Both the position numbers and the translations under genes were made by a program. Source: Apiospora phragmitis (taxonomy: Eukaryota; Ascomycota; Sordariomycetes; Amphisphaeriales; Apiosporaceae). From it: a stretch of DNA of 64,000 nucleotides. The notes beneath the pieces are model-generated. The model saw nothing but the letters and a program-made list of their open reading frames with translations. It searched no databases and was not told the origin of the DNA. This document shows, piece by piece, positions 10,524 to 21,736 of the stretch (within the stretch, counting starts at the first letter, position 1; each line of letters opens with the position of its first letter). The stretch covers positions 372,001-436,000 of the forward strand of contig JAQQWL010000005.1 in assembly GCA_038363925.1 (NCBI GenBank), written 5' to 3'.

Positions 10524-12681
10524 AGCTAAAGCACCCCTCCACGGACCACCCCTTCGCGGACCAGAAAACCCACCAAACACACCCTTTCAATTTAAAGTCA
10601 TTTCTATAGCTAAAAATTAGTCAGGATATGTTATTTTCTAATATTTTTAATAATAATATAGTCCTTTATTTCCGTTTTATCGTTTTTATTCCCTCTATAT
10701 CGTTCTGCGGCCTACTTAGTACTTTAACGTTAATAAATTCGTCTTTAAATATAACTTTACTTCTTAACCTCCGCTTAGCCCGTTATATATTAGTTATATA
10801 AATAAATCGCTATCCCGATATAATTCTTACTTTTTAATATATTTTAATAATTCTTTTATTAAGTTTAACTTAAAACTAATTAATTTAAGCTTTAAAGCTC
10901 GCGATTTTATTAATTTATTCGTTAAAAGCTTTATTAACTTTATAAATACAGAGTTTTTAAAAAAGGAGGTTAAAAATAATTAAGTTTTCTTAGAGCGCTT
11001 AAAGCGTTAAAATTATATTACTCTTTTTTTAAAGTTATAGCATTTTCGGACGTAAAAGAATATAAAAAAAGGTTAAGGCTATGAAGAAATTTATAAAAGT
11101 GAGATATTCGCTTGTATAAGATATTCGCTTATGGGATACGTTATTCGTTAAAGGCCTTATTAGTTTTATAAATAAAGAGTCTTTAAGAAAAGAGGTTAAA
11201 AGTAAAGTTTATAGCGGCTAGCTTTTAATTATTATTTCTTAATACCTAACTACTAAAGGGTGTTTTAATAGGTATTAAAGCTAATTCGGCGATAAAATCG
11301 GGCGTTAATTCTTTATTAATTACTAAAGATAGCTCTAGATATAGTTAAGCAACACCTTTATCCTCTAGGATAACATATTTTAATAATAAAGGTTTCGATT
11401 AATCTCGCGAATAAATCCTAGCTATTTTTTAAATATTTTAAATTATTGAAAAAGTTAAAACGTTAATCTTAACCTAGCGGTATACTTTTAATATATTTAA
11501 TTTAATAGGCTTAAGTTTAAAAACCGCGTTTAAATATATTTTTAAAAGGATCTTTAACTTTTTTTAATAGCTTAAAAGCCCTTATATTTAAAACTTATAC
11601 GATATAATTATAATATAATTTATTAAAAACGAGCTATATTTTATTAATAAAATAAAGCTATAAAAAATCTTTATTTATATATAAATTATAGTTGTTATAA
11701 ATTAAAACGACCTATTTATTATTATAACGAGACTAATTATAAGGAATAAAAATATCCTAAATTTAATTTAATATTATAGAATTATTAGTCCACCTTTTAA
11801 GCGATACTTTAAACCGCTAATTATTTTAAAGATAGCCATCTTAGTCTAAAAACCACTAACTTTAAACGTCGGCCCCCTTAAAAATAACTAGCGGCGAGAG
11901 GGCTACCCTATCACAGCCTATACACTTTAGGGTAGTAATTTATTCCCTTTTTTCGACGTTTTTTTTAAAAAGTAAATAATTAGTAGCTTCGATAACCACC
12001 TAGTGGTTACCGCTAACGCCTTAGCCGATACTTATTTCGTTAATATTATAAAAGCGTTTAAAAAGGATATTAATTAACTTTAAAGTATTAAATCTATTAA
12101 AAAAACGTTAATATTAATAATAATTATTTTATTAACGTAGCTATAATTAATTATTTTAAACTTAATAGTTTTAACGAACTCGTTTTTAATTAAAAATCGG
12201 GTATATTAACGTTACCCTAGCGTATAAAACGCCTTAGAAACGTTTAATATCCGTTAAATTATATATTTAAATTTAATAAGCGTTAATACGAAGCCTAGTC
12301 TAGCTTAGCTAATAACTTAATTCGCTAATTAAGTCTTAAAAAATAGTAATAATACTTACCGGTGTTTATTTAACTCTTATCGCGTCGATATACCGGCTAA
12401 ACGCCGCATAACGTAAGATCGGTTAATATCCTATCTACGGACAGCTTCGCAAATACCTAGTTCGAGCTTTACGTTATATATCGTAGCCTACGCGCGCCTT
12501 TAAGTATTAAATAACGATATAAAAAAATAACTAAAAAAAACGAATAAAATAATAATAGTATATATAATTAAGAGGTAAAGGTAATAAAAGAAATCTATAA
12601 TATTATTTAAAAATCTAACGCGTTTATAAAGCGAAACGCGGTAGTCCGTAAAGGGGTGGTCCGTGGAGGGGTGCTTTAGCT
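10524..12681. mobile_element. 2.16-kb TIR DNA transposon, RIP-saturated, TA target duplication
   Basis: Both ends carry the same inverted repeat, starting AGCTAAAGCACCCCTCC and continuing ACGGACCACCCCTT, about 38 bases with few mismatches. TA dinucleotides flank it at 10522-10523 and 12682-12683. The interior is almost entirely A/T with stops in every frame. TA duplication and size fit the Tc1/mariner-pogo superfamily, but no transposase motif survives that I can read. The extreme ends keep their GC while the interior is saturated. Confidence 0.8.
10981..11141. mobile_element. 160-bp orphan end of the 1.85-kb Fot1-like family
   Basis: It matches the right end of the copy at 19877-21734, ending ...GGGATACGT followed by TA (11142-11143), but has no other end. 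It lies inside the 10524-12681 element and is bracketed by two similar roughly 62-base stretches (10917-10980 and 11143-11205), both beginning TTCGTTAAA. Confidence 0.7.
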
Positions 12682-12683
12682 TA

Positions 12684-13643
12684 GTCTTTATTGGCCAAGT
12701 TGTATCGCAGCTTGACCGCTAGCCCAGTGACCGAACTTTGAGCAAGGCTGTTAATATACCAACCGAAACCACCATGATGAGCAACCAACCAACCATACAG
12801 CCTTGGTAAGCCACCAACCAAGAGCCTTTTAATATATCACACTAGTTAACTAAGAGATTACCTTAGTAAGCTACCTGGTGATTTAGGTATATTAAGTTAA
12901 TATAAAGCTTTTTTTTATTAGATTTAATTATATATCGTGATAATTTTTAATATTATTATTTTATCTTAATTAATAAATCGAATAAAAAGCCGCCCTTTAT
13001 TAAAATATAATATTATAATTTTTAATATTAATATTATACCTCGCTATTGTTAAATTAATTAAATTAAACCTTTAATTATTATTAAATCGTAGACGTAAAC
13101 CTTTTTTAATAAATATTATTTTATTAAATTTCGATAATTACGATTAAGCCGCGCGAAGCTTAAGTTTAGATTCGATTTTTTATTTAATAATAAAAGATTT
13201 TAAATCTATAAAATTTATATTATTAATTAAACTCCGCAATTTAAGATTATTATTAATTAAAGCTTATAGAATATAATAAGTTATTGTTTTAAAAAATATT
13301 ATATTACCGCGTTTATTAATAAAAAGAAGTCGAGAAAAGAGATTAAGTATAATATTAATATTTAACCGCTTATATAAAACTTAATTAATAAAACGTTTAT
13401 AAAAATAGAGTATCTTATAAATTAATTAAAGCTTTTAATAAATAATACTTTTAATAGCTATTAATTTAATAAATCGTTAATAACTCTTTACTTTTTAAAT
13501 TAAGCTTAAAGAACTCTACGTTATTTATATATATTTAAACCTTTAAATTAAAGCACGCTAAGCTTTAATAAGCCGAAATATTATATGAATATAAGTTATT
13601 TTCGAATTTAAACGTTACTAATAAACTGTTATTTAAATAAGTT
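12684..13643. other. Spacer: 200-bp un-mutated island, then RIP-saturated DNA
   Basis: 12684-12890 has ordinary composition with several CAACCAACCA-type repeats. From there to 13643 the DNA is TA-saturated with no readable gene. Confidence 0.5.
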
Positions 13644-13645
13644 TA

Positions 13646-15500
13646 ACGTATCCCATAAGCGAATATCCCATACAAGCGAATGTCCTACTTTCATAAATTT
13701 CCTTATAGCCTTAACCTTTTTTTATATTCTTTTACGTCCGAAAATACTATAACTTTAAAAAGAGAGTAATATAATTTTAACGCTTTAAACGTTTTAAAAA
13801 GATTTAATTTTAAGCGTATAAAAGGCTATATTAAATTATTACGTTTTATTAAAAACTTTATAGCGTAAACAAAATAATTAACCTATACGATACGAAATAC
13901 CTACGAATTTTCGAAAGCTTTTAAATTTCAAAAAAATGCGATTATTTAATATGTTATTAATTTAAATACGCGATCGTTTCTTCCCCGATTAAATAATATA
14001 AAAAATATAACGAATTAATTATTTAATTTACGTAACGCGGGACGCGTCGGCGTTAATTAGGCCTTTAACTTCGTATAATAATAATTAAACCTTTGAACGC
14101 GTTTTAATCGAAGAATTAATTATTAAAGAATTTTTTATAAAGATCCCGACGCGTATTACGCGTAATTTACCTTTATATAAAATATAATTTATAAATATAA
14201 GATCTAAAAGGAAGATATTTATAACTTTAACGAAACCGGCTTTTTTATAAATTAAATCTCGTTCGAAATAATCGTAACTATTTTTAATTAATACGGAAAG
14301 CTTAAAATAATATAATAAAAAAACCGGGAATAAGTTATAATTATTTAGGGCGTTAAATTACACGGTTACGCTATTCCTCCGTATATTATTTTTACCGGGA
14401 AAACGTACTTTTTTTAATACGAAAATAGCTTATTACCGAGAAACTAAGTGATCGTAATTATTAAAAATAATTAAACTATAAATAAAAAAGGCGAGGATTA
14501 AATTCGATATTTTAATTAATATATTAAGTTTTATATAAAAAATCGTTATCGCCTCTTAATTTTAAACGGCTACGAAAGCTATTATTTAATAATTTTTAAG
14601 CTCTATTATAAAAAGAACTCGATTATTATATTTTATATACTTTCTTATTTATTATATAAACTTTAACCTTTTAATATCGGCTATTTTTATATATTAAAAA
14701 AGGTATATAAAAAAGAAATTAAATATTTTATACGGGCGTATATTATTTATATTTTAAAAAAAGACTTCTTATTAACGTTTTTAAAAACGTTTTAAACGAC
14801 TTTTACCGTTTTAAATATATAAAAAAGTTTTTAAAAAATAAGACTTATTCCGTATAATCCGGAATATATTATTTTATAATTAAATATAAAGCTACCTATT
14901 TTAACACTTCCGGGGATATCTTTTGGCCTATTTATTCCTTAAAAATTAAAAACTTTAAATAACCCGATTAAAGTTTAATCTTAAACTAAATACGTTTAAA
15001 ACCGTATTATATAGTATTAAAATAACTTTCCGATATTTATTTTAATTAGTTTTAATTAAATCGTAAAGGTTATAACGTATATTATATACCGAATTACTTT
15101 TTTAAATAATAAAAACACGACATTTTAAAAAATAAATAAAATACTTAGCCGGCGCCGCCGTATAAAAAAAACGGTTATAAAATAAAAAATTATTTCGTAT
15201 ATAAATTAAAAAAGACTTATATTTTTAAAAAAACGTTAATAAATAGTTATAAAACGAATCGCGTCGGAAAAATAATTATATGAAAACGTTTAAAACACGC
15301 TCATAACGTTATAAAATTTACGGAAAACCCGGGCATAATACGCGTACTTATTAAAATAATATAAAAATATTTAAAAATAAAAATTCCGATTAATTTTAAT
15401 ATATTAAATACGTTATAATAAAATTAACTTATATTTTATTAAAAAGGGTATTAAAAAATAGGATATTCGCTTATATAAGACATTCGCTTATAAGATACGT
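13646..15500 (+). mobile_element. Fot1/pogo-like transposon, family A copy 1, RIP-saturated
   Basis: 1855 bp, flanked by TA (13644-13645, 15501-15502). It begins ACGTATCCCATAAGCG and ends with the inverse GATACGT. Each end has a second internal near-repeat (ATAAGCGAATATCCCAT / ACAAGCGAATGTCC). Orientation is opposite to the copies at 19877 and 29924. The transposase frame is destroyed. Confidence 0.85.
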
Positions 15501-15502
15501 TA

Positions 15503-15955
15503 CTTTATTTTTAATAAATAATGTATTATTTATAAAATAAATATAAATTGTTTTACGTGCTTTTTTCGTAACGCGTTAATTAATTAACTTTAAAAGATTA
15601 TTTTTAAACTTTTAAGAATTACCGGTTATTATATTAATAAAAATATTAATAAATTTATAATTAAATTTATTAATATATACAATATTTATAATAAGGTCGA
15701 GTATTTTATACTTAATAACGCCGGTAATATAAATACTATAATAAATTATATTAGTTTTTAACTTAGTTTTAATAAAAGTTATTAACGCGGTCGTTACTTC
15801 GATTATATTTTAAACTTAGTTATTAAAGTAGTATTAAATATTTTATTAAACGATAATAACGATATAATTATATACTTAAAAAAAGGGGCAAGAAATAACC
15901 GTTAATTATTATAAATAATAGCGGAAAGAAAAACCGGTTAATAAGCTTTAAATTA
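15503..15955. other. RIP-saturated spacer
   Basis: A/T-rich with no gene or element boundary recognised. Confidence 0.5.
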
Positions 15956-18002
15956 CCTCATAAGCGAGCTATATATATAAACGAGCTGCGTATTTTAATT
16001 AACTTTCCTATAATTAATTTTATATTAGCTTTTCTCTTTTAATAAGTATAGAATTAAAAATAAAGAAAAAAGGTTTAATTTAACGCTTTAAGCGTTTTAA
16101 AATAATTCGAAATTAAGTATATAAAAAGCTATAGCGATATATTATATTTTAAAGTCCACGTTACGTAGTTAACGACGCGGAATTCGATTACGATCCGAAA
16201 TCTCTATAAATTCTCAAAAGCTTTCTAATTTTAAATAGAAATCAATTATTCGATATATTATTAATCTAAATACGCGATCGTTTTTCCCCGGCTAAATAAT
16301 ATAAAAGATATAGCAAATCGATTACTTAGTTTTATAACGCGAGACGCGTCGGCGTTAATTAAGCTTTTAATTTTATATAATAATAACTAAACCTCTAAAC
16401 GCGTTTTAATTAAAAAATCGATTATTAAAAAGTCTTTTATAAAGATTTTAACGCGTATTACGCGTAATTTATTTTCGTATAAAATATAATTAATAAATAT
16501 AAGATATAAAAAGAGGATATATATTATTTTAATAAAACCGGGTTTTTTATAAATTAAATCTCGTCCGAAATAATTATAACTACCTCCGATTAATACGGAA
16601 AGCTTAAAGTAATATAATAAAAAAACCGGGAATAGGTTATAATTTTTTAAAGCGTCGGATTAAACGGTTACGCGATCCCTTTATATATTATTTTTATTAA
16701 GAAAACGTACCTCTCTTTTTAATATAAGAATAGCTTATTATTAAAGGACTAAGTAATCGCAATTATTAAAAATAATTAAATTATAAATAAAAAAGGCGCG
16801 GACTAAATTCGATATTTTAATTAATATATTAAGTTTTATACGAAGGGTCGTTATCGCCTCTTAGTTTTAAACGGCTATAAAAACCACTACTCGATAACTT
16901 TCGAGCTCTATTAGGAAAAGAATTTAATTATTACACTTTATATACCTTCTTATTCGTTATATAAGCTCTAACCTTTTAATATCGGCTGTTTTCGTATATT
17001 AAAAAAGGCGTACAGGAAAGAAATTAAAGGTTTTATACGGGCGTATATTACTTATATCTTTAAAAAAGACTTCTTACTAGCGTTTTTAAAAACGTTCCAG
17101 GCGACTTTTACTATTTAGAATATATAAAAAGGTTTTTAAAAAATAAGACTCGTCTCGTATAATCCGGAATATATTATTTTATAATTAAATATAAAGCTAC
17201 GCATTTTAATATTTTTAGGGACGTTTTTTAGCTTATTTATCTCTTAAGAATTAAAAACTTTAAATAACCCGATTAAAACCTAGTTTTAAACCGAATACGT
17301 TCGAAATCGTATTATATAATATTAAAATAACTTTTTAATATTTATTTTAATTAGTTTTAATTAAATCGTAAAAGTTATAACGTAAATTATATACCGAGTT
17401 ACTTTTTTAAAAAGTAAAAACGTGATACTTCGAAAAGTAAATAAGATATTTAGCTAGCGCCGCTATACGAAAAAAAACGGCTATAAAATAGAGGATTACT
17501 TTGTATATAAATTAAAAAAGACTTATAGTTTTAAAAAGATATTAATAAATATTTATAAAACGAATCGTGTCGAAAGAGTAATTATACGAGAACGTTTAAA
17601 ACACGTTTATAACGTTATAAAATCTACGGAAAGCCTAGGCATAATACTCGTACTTATTAAAATAATATAAAAACCTTTAAAAATAATAATTATTAATATA
17701 TTTAATTAGTTTTAAACGTTATAATTAAATTAATTTATAACTTATAAAGTGTTAGAACAGCAGGAACTGAGGTTTTCTATATTACTCTAAAAGGGGTGCC
17801 ACGTGCCTGCGCGTACGAACCCCTTCTTCTGTTTTAATAAGAGGGGTATACGATGCCCCTCGCAGCTCGTACTAAAGATAGACATGAACAATAGAATATA
17901 GCAATATAACCTCGATTAAACCCGGAACCCACTTGTACGTACGTACGAAAGCCTATTTAACATAAAGCTTAATAATAAAAAGTGCGCAGCTCGCTTATAA
18001 AG
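15956..18002 (+). mobile_element. Fot1/pogo-like transposon, family B, carrying a nested solo LTR
   Basis: The left end TA|CCTCATAAGCGAGCT and right end AGCTCGCTTATAAAG|TA are inverted repeats differing only by C/T changes. TA flanks are at 15954-15955 and 18003-18004. The interior is recognisably related to family A. Without the LTR insertion (213 bp plus a 5-bp duplication) the element is 1829 bp, normal for this superfamily. RIP-saturated; no open frame. Confidence 0.78.
17750..17962 (+). mobile_element. Solo LTR copy 1 (nested in family B transposon)
   Basis: 213 bp, TGTTAGAACAG...TTTAACA, with a perfect 5-bp target duplication TAAAG on both sides (17745-17749, 17963-17967). It contains GTACGTACGTAC near its 3' end. 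Compared with the copies at 32145, 36747 and 42539 it shows extra C to T and G to A changes. Confidence 0.9.
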
Positions 18003-18004
18003 TA

Positions 18005-18390
18005 CGTTAAATCCTCGTCGTCGTTATTAATTAAAGCGACTAGTTTAACGAGCTATTTTTCGTATATAAAAAGAATAAATACGCTAATTTTAATAACTTT
18101 ATAAATCGAAATAAAAAACCTTTTTAAGTCGTTAAAAATAATTAAACGTACTATTAAATTATACCCTTACTTTAAATATATTCGCGTTATATATTAATTA
18201 AAGGTATTAAAATTAAACATTCGACTTAATTATTAATTCTTTAATTAAAAACTATTAATTAACCGATATTATTTAATAAGGTTTAAATAGAATTATTATA
18301 ATTTACAGGTTTTTAAAAACTATTTTATTAAATTTAAAAATTATAGTGAATTCCGATAATAATTACACGCCTTTAAAGAATCTTATAATA
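18005..18390. other. RIP-saturated spacer
   Basis: No gene or element ends recognised. Confidence 0.5.
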
Positions 18391-19704
18391 TGTAACGAAC
18401 GCTATCTAGGTTCTAAAAGAAACCTAATAAGACGTACTAGGGTTTATATTAATAATACGAGAGAGTATCCGAACGTGCGATAGAAGTCGCTTTTATCGAT
18501 ATAATGGGCAATAGCTAGTAGGAACGAAGGTAATTAAAATATATAGACTTAGGGGTATTTATAATAGTTTCGTTAAAACTGTTTACCTTACTAATAAGTT
18601 AAGATTAATACTTAAATTAATTACTAAAGTAAAAAGTGTTTATATAAAATATATAAGGGGAACGTTCGTCGTTATATATCCAGTCTCTCCTTCATTAATC
18701 TGTTGTCGCTTAGTGATCCCTTCTGATCACGCTCTGCACTGCTTAGTGATCTCGCCTGATCGTTTGCCGTGCCACGTGATTTGTTAACGGTCGCCGTTAC
18801 TTTGTAGGCGCGTTCGCCCCATCGCCAGACGCGGTGGTGGCGTTGCTCGTTATTAAGGAGGGTCTAGCTTCGTATTAGTATAGTTAGCGGTGCGGTCCGT
18901 GGCTGTGGTATCGTAGCCTATTCGGGACATGGTAGTTCCGTGCCGGTGAGTGGGGTCTTTTAGCCGCATGGTTAGGTCGGGTTGTAATATAATAATATTT
19001 ATAATTATTTTAATAAATTCGAATTTATCTTATCGAAATTAAAGTCTTTTAATACCAACGTTATTACAACGAACGCTATCTAGGTTTTAAAAGAAACCTA
19101 ATAAGACGTACTAGGGTTTATATTAATAATACGAGAAAGTATCGAGACGTGTAATAAAAGTTACTTCTATCGATATAATAGGTAATAGCTCGTAAGAACA
19201 AAAGTAACTAAAGTATATAAACTTTGAAAATATTTATAATAGTTTCGTTAAAATTATTTACCTTATTAATAAATTAAAATTAATATTTAAATTAATTATT
19301 AAAATAAAAAACGTTTATATAAAATATATAGAGAATATTTATCGTTATATATTTAATCTCTTCCTTATTAATCCGTTAAGTCGCCCGTTAATTTATAATA
19401 GTTTTATTATTAATTTACGGTAATTTATCCCTTAAATTATAATAATTTATTTCGGTAACTCACTTAAAGCGTCGTAATCTAGTCGTTCCTTATCACGTGA
19501 CACTTCTCCGGTTACTCTCTCGGGTCAAGTCTATCTTTTTATTATTTAAAACATCTTTATAATTACGTATTTTTATTATATAAAGGAGTTCGTATTAATA
19601 TAGTTAATAATACGGTCGGTAGTTATAATATCGTAGCCTAGTCGGGGTATAATAAACCCGTTCCGGCGAGTAGGGTCTTGGCCGTATAACTAAGTCGAGT
19701 TATA
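18391..19704. mobile_element. Pair of direct LTR-like repeats (18391-18986 and 19065-19704)
   Basis: Two direct repeats of about 600-640 bp start TGTAACGAACGCTATC and TACAACGAACGCTATC and end GTTGTA and GTTATA. Correcting each for single C/T or G/A changes gives the same inverted terminus, TGCAAC...GTTGCA, as expected of LTR ends. Only 78 bp lies between them, so any internal coding region has been lost. The second repeat is uniformly A/T-shifted, while the 3' half of the first (about 18690-18960) keeps normal GC. No clean target duplication was found. Confidence 0.65.
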
Positions 19705-19876
19705 ATATTATCCTCCCTCTTTTAATTACTTTATTTTTTAAGTATCGACTTTATAAATACCTTAATTACCCGTATTACTAAGTTATAATAAGTTTTCTTT
19801 CTTTATTATTTTTTATTACAATATTTACTTATTATAACTAGTTATATCGAAAAATCTAGGTTTAAAAAAACTATTA

Positions 19877-21734
19877 ACGTATCCTATAAGCGAATATCTT
19901 ATATAAGCGAATATCTCATCCTTTTATACCCTTTTTAATAAAATATAAGTTAATTTTATTATAACGTATTTAATATATTAAAATTAATCGGAATTCTTAT
20001 TTTTAAATATTTCTATATTATTTTAATAAGTACGCGTATTATACCCGGGCTTTTTATAAATTTTATAACGTTATAAACGTATTTTAAACGTTTTTATATA
20101 ATTACTTTTTTAACGTGATTCGTTTTATAATTATTTATTAATGTTTTTTTAAAACTATAAGTCTTTTTTAATTTATATACGAAATAACTTTTTATTTTAT
20201 ACCCGTTTTTTTTATACGGCGACGCCGGTTAAATATTTTATTTACCTTTTAAAGTATCGCGTTTTTACTTTTTAAAAAAGTAATTCGGTATATAATATAC
20301 GTTATAACTTTTATAATTTAATTAAAACTAATTAAAATAAATATTAAAAAATTATTTTAATATTATATAATATGGTTTTAAACGTATTCGGTTTAGGATT
20401 AAGCCTTAATCGGGTTATTTAAAGTTTTTAATTTTTAAGGAATAAATAAGTTAAAAAATATTCCCGGAAGTATTAAAATATATAGCTTTATATCTAATTA
20501 TAAAATAATATATTCCGGATTATACGGGATAAGTCCTATTTTTTAAAAGCTTTTTTATATATTCGAAACGGTAAAAATTATTTAAAACGCTTTTAAAAAC
20601 GTTAATAAGAAGTCTTCCTTTAAAATATAAATAATATACGCCCGTATAAAATATTGAATTTCTTTCCCTTATATTTTTTTTAATATATAAAAACAGCCGA
20701 TATTAAGAGGTTAAAACTTATACGATAAATAAGAAAATATATAAAATATAATAATTGAATTCTTTTTATAATAAAGCTTGAAAATTATTAAATAATAACT
20801 TTCGTAACCGTTTAGGATTAAAAGGCGATAACGATTTTTTATATAAAACTTAATATATTAATTAAAATATCGAATTTAGTTTTCGCTTTTTTATTCGTAA
20901 TTTAATTATTTTTAATAATTACGATTACCTAGTTTTTTAATAATAAGCTATTTTCGTACTAAAAAAAGAGGTATGTTTTCCCGGTAAAAATAATATACGG
21001 AGGGATAGCGTAACCGTGTAATCCGACGCCCTAAATAATTATAACCTATTTCTAGTTCTTTTATTATTTTACCTTAAGCTTTCCGTATTGATCGGAAGTG
21101 GTTATAATTATTTTGAACGAGATTTAGCTTATAAAAAAGCCGGTTTCGTTAAAGTTATAAATATCCTCCTTTTAAATCCCGTATTTATAAATTATATTTT
21201 ATATAAGGGTAAATTATGCGTAATACGCGTCGAGATCTTTATAAAAGATTTTTTAATAATCGATTTTTCGGTTAAAACGCGTTCGGAAGTCTAGTTATTA
21301 TCGTACGAAATTAAAGGCTTAATTAACGCCGACGCGTCTTGCGTTATATAAATTAAATAATTAATTCGTTATATCTTTTATACTATTTAACCGGGAAAGA
21401 AACGATCGCGTATTTAAATTAATAATATATCAAATAATCGCATTTTCTTTAAAATTTAGAAGCTTTTAAAAATTCGTAAATATTTTATATCGTATAGGTT
21501 AATTATTTTGTTTACGTTATAAAGTTTTCGATAAAATATAATAAATCAATATAGCTTTTTATATATTTAAAATTAAGTCTTTTTAAAACGTTTAAAACGT
21601 TAGAATTATATTACTCTTTTTTTAAAATTATAGCATTTTCAGACGTAAAAGAATATAAAAAAAGGTTAAGGCTATGAGGAAATTTATGAAAGTGGGACAT
21701 TCGCTTATATAGGACATTCGCTTGTGGGATACGT
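19877..21734 (-). mobile_element. Fot1/pogo-like transposon, family A copy 2, RIP-saturated
   Basis: 1858 bp with TA at 19875-19876 and 21735-21736. The ends are ACGTATCCTATAAGCG and CTTGTGGGATACGT. It is collinear with the copy at 29924-31767 over its length, e.g. the stretch before TTTAATATATTAAAAT near the left end of both. The transposase, on the minus strand, is broken. Confidence 0.87.
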
Positions 21735-21736
21735 TA

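Noticed and set aside
21088..21294. 68-codon plus-strand frame in the RIP block
   Set aside because: It is the antisense of the family A transposase region (same place as 30904-31344 in copy 3), not a gene.
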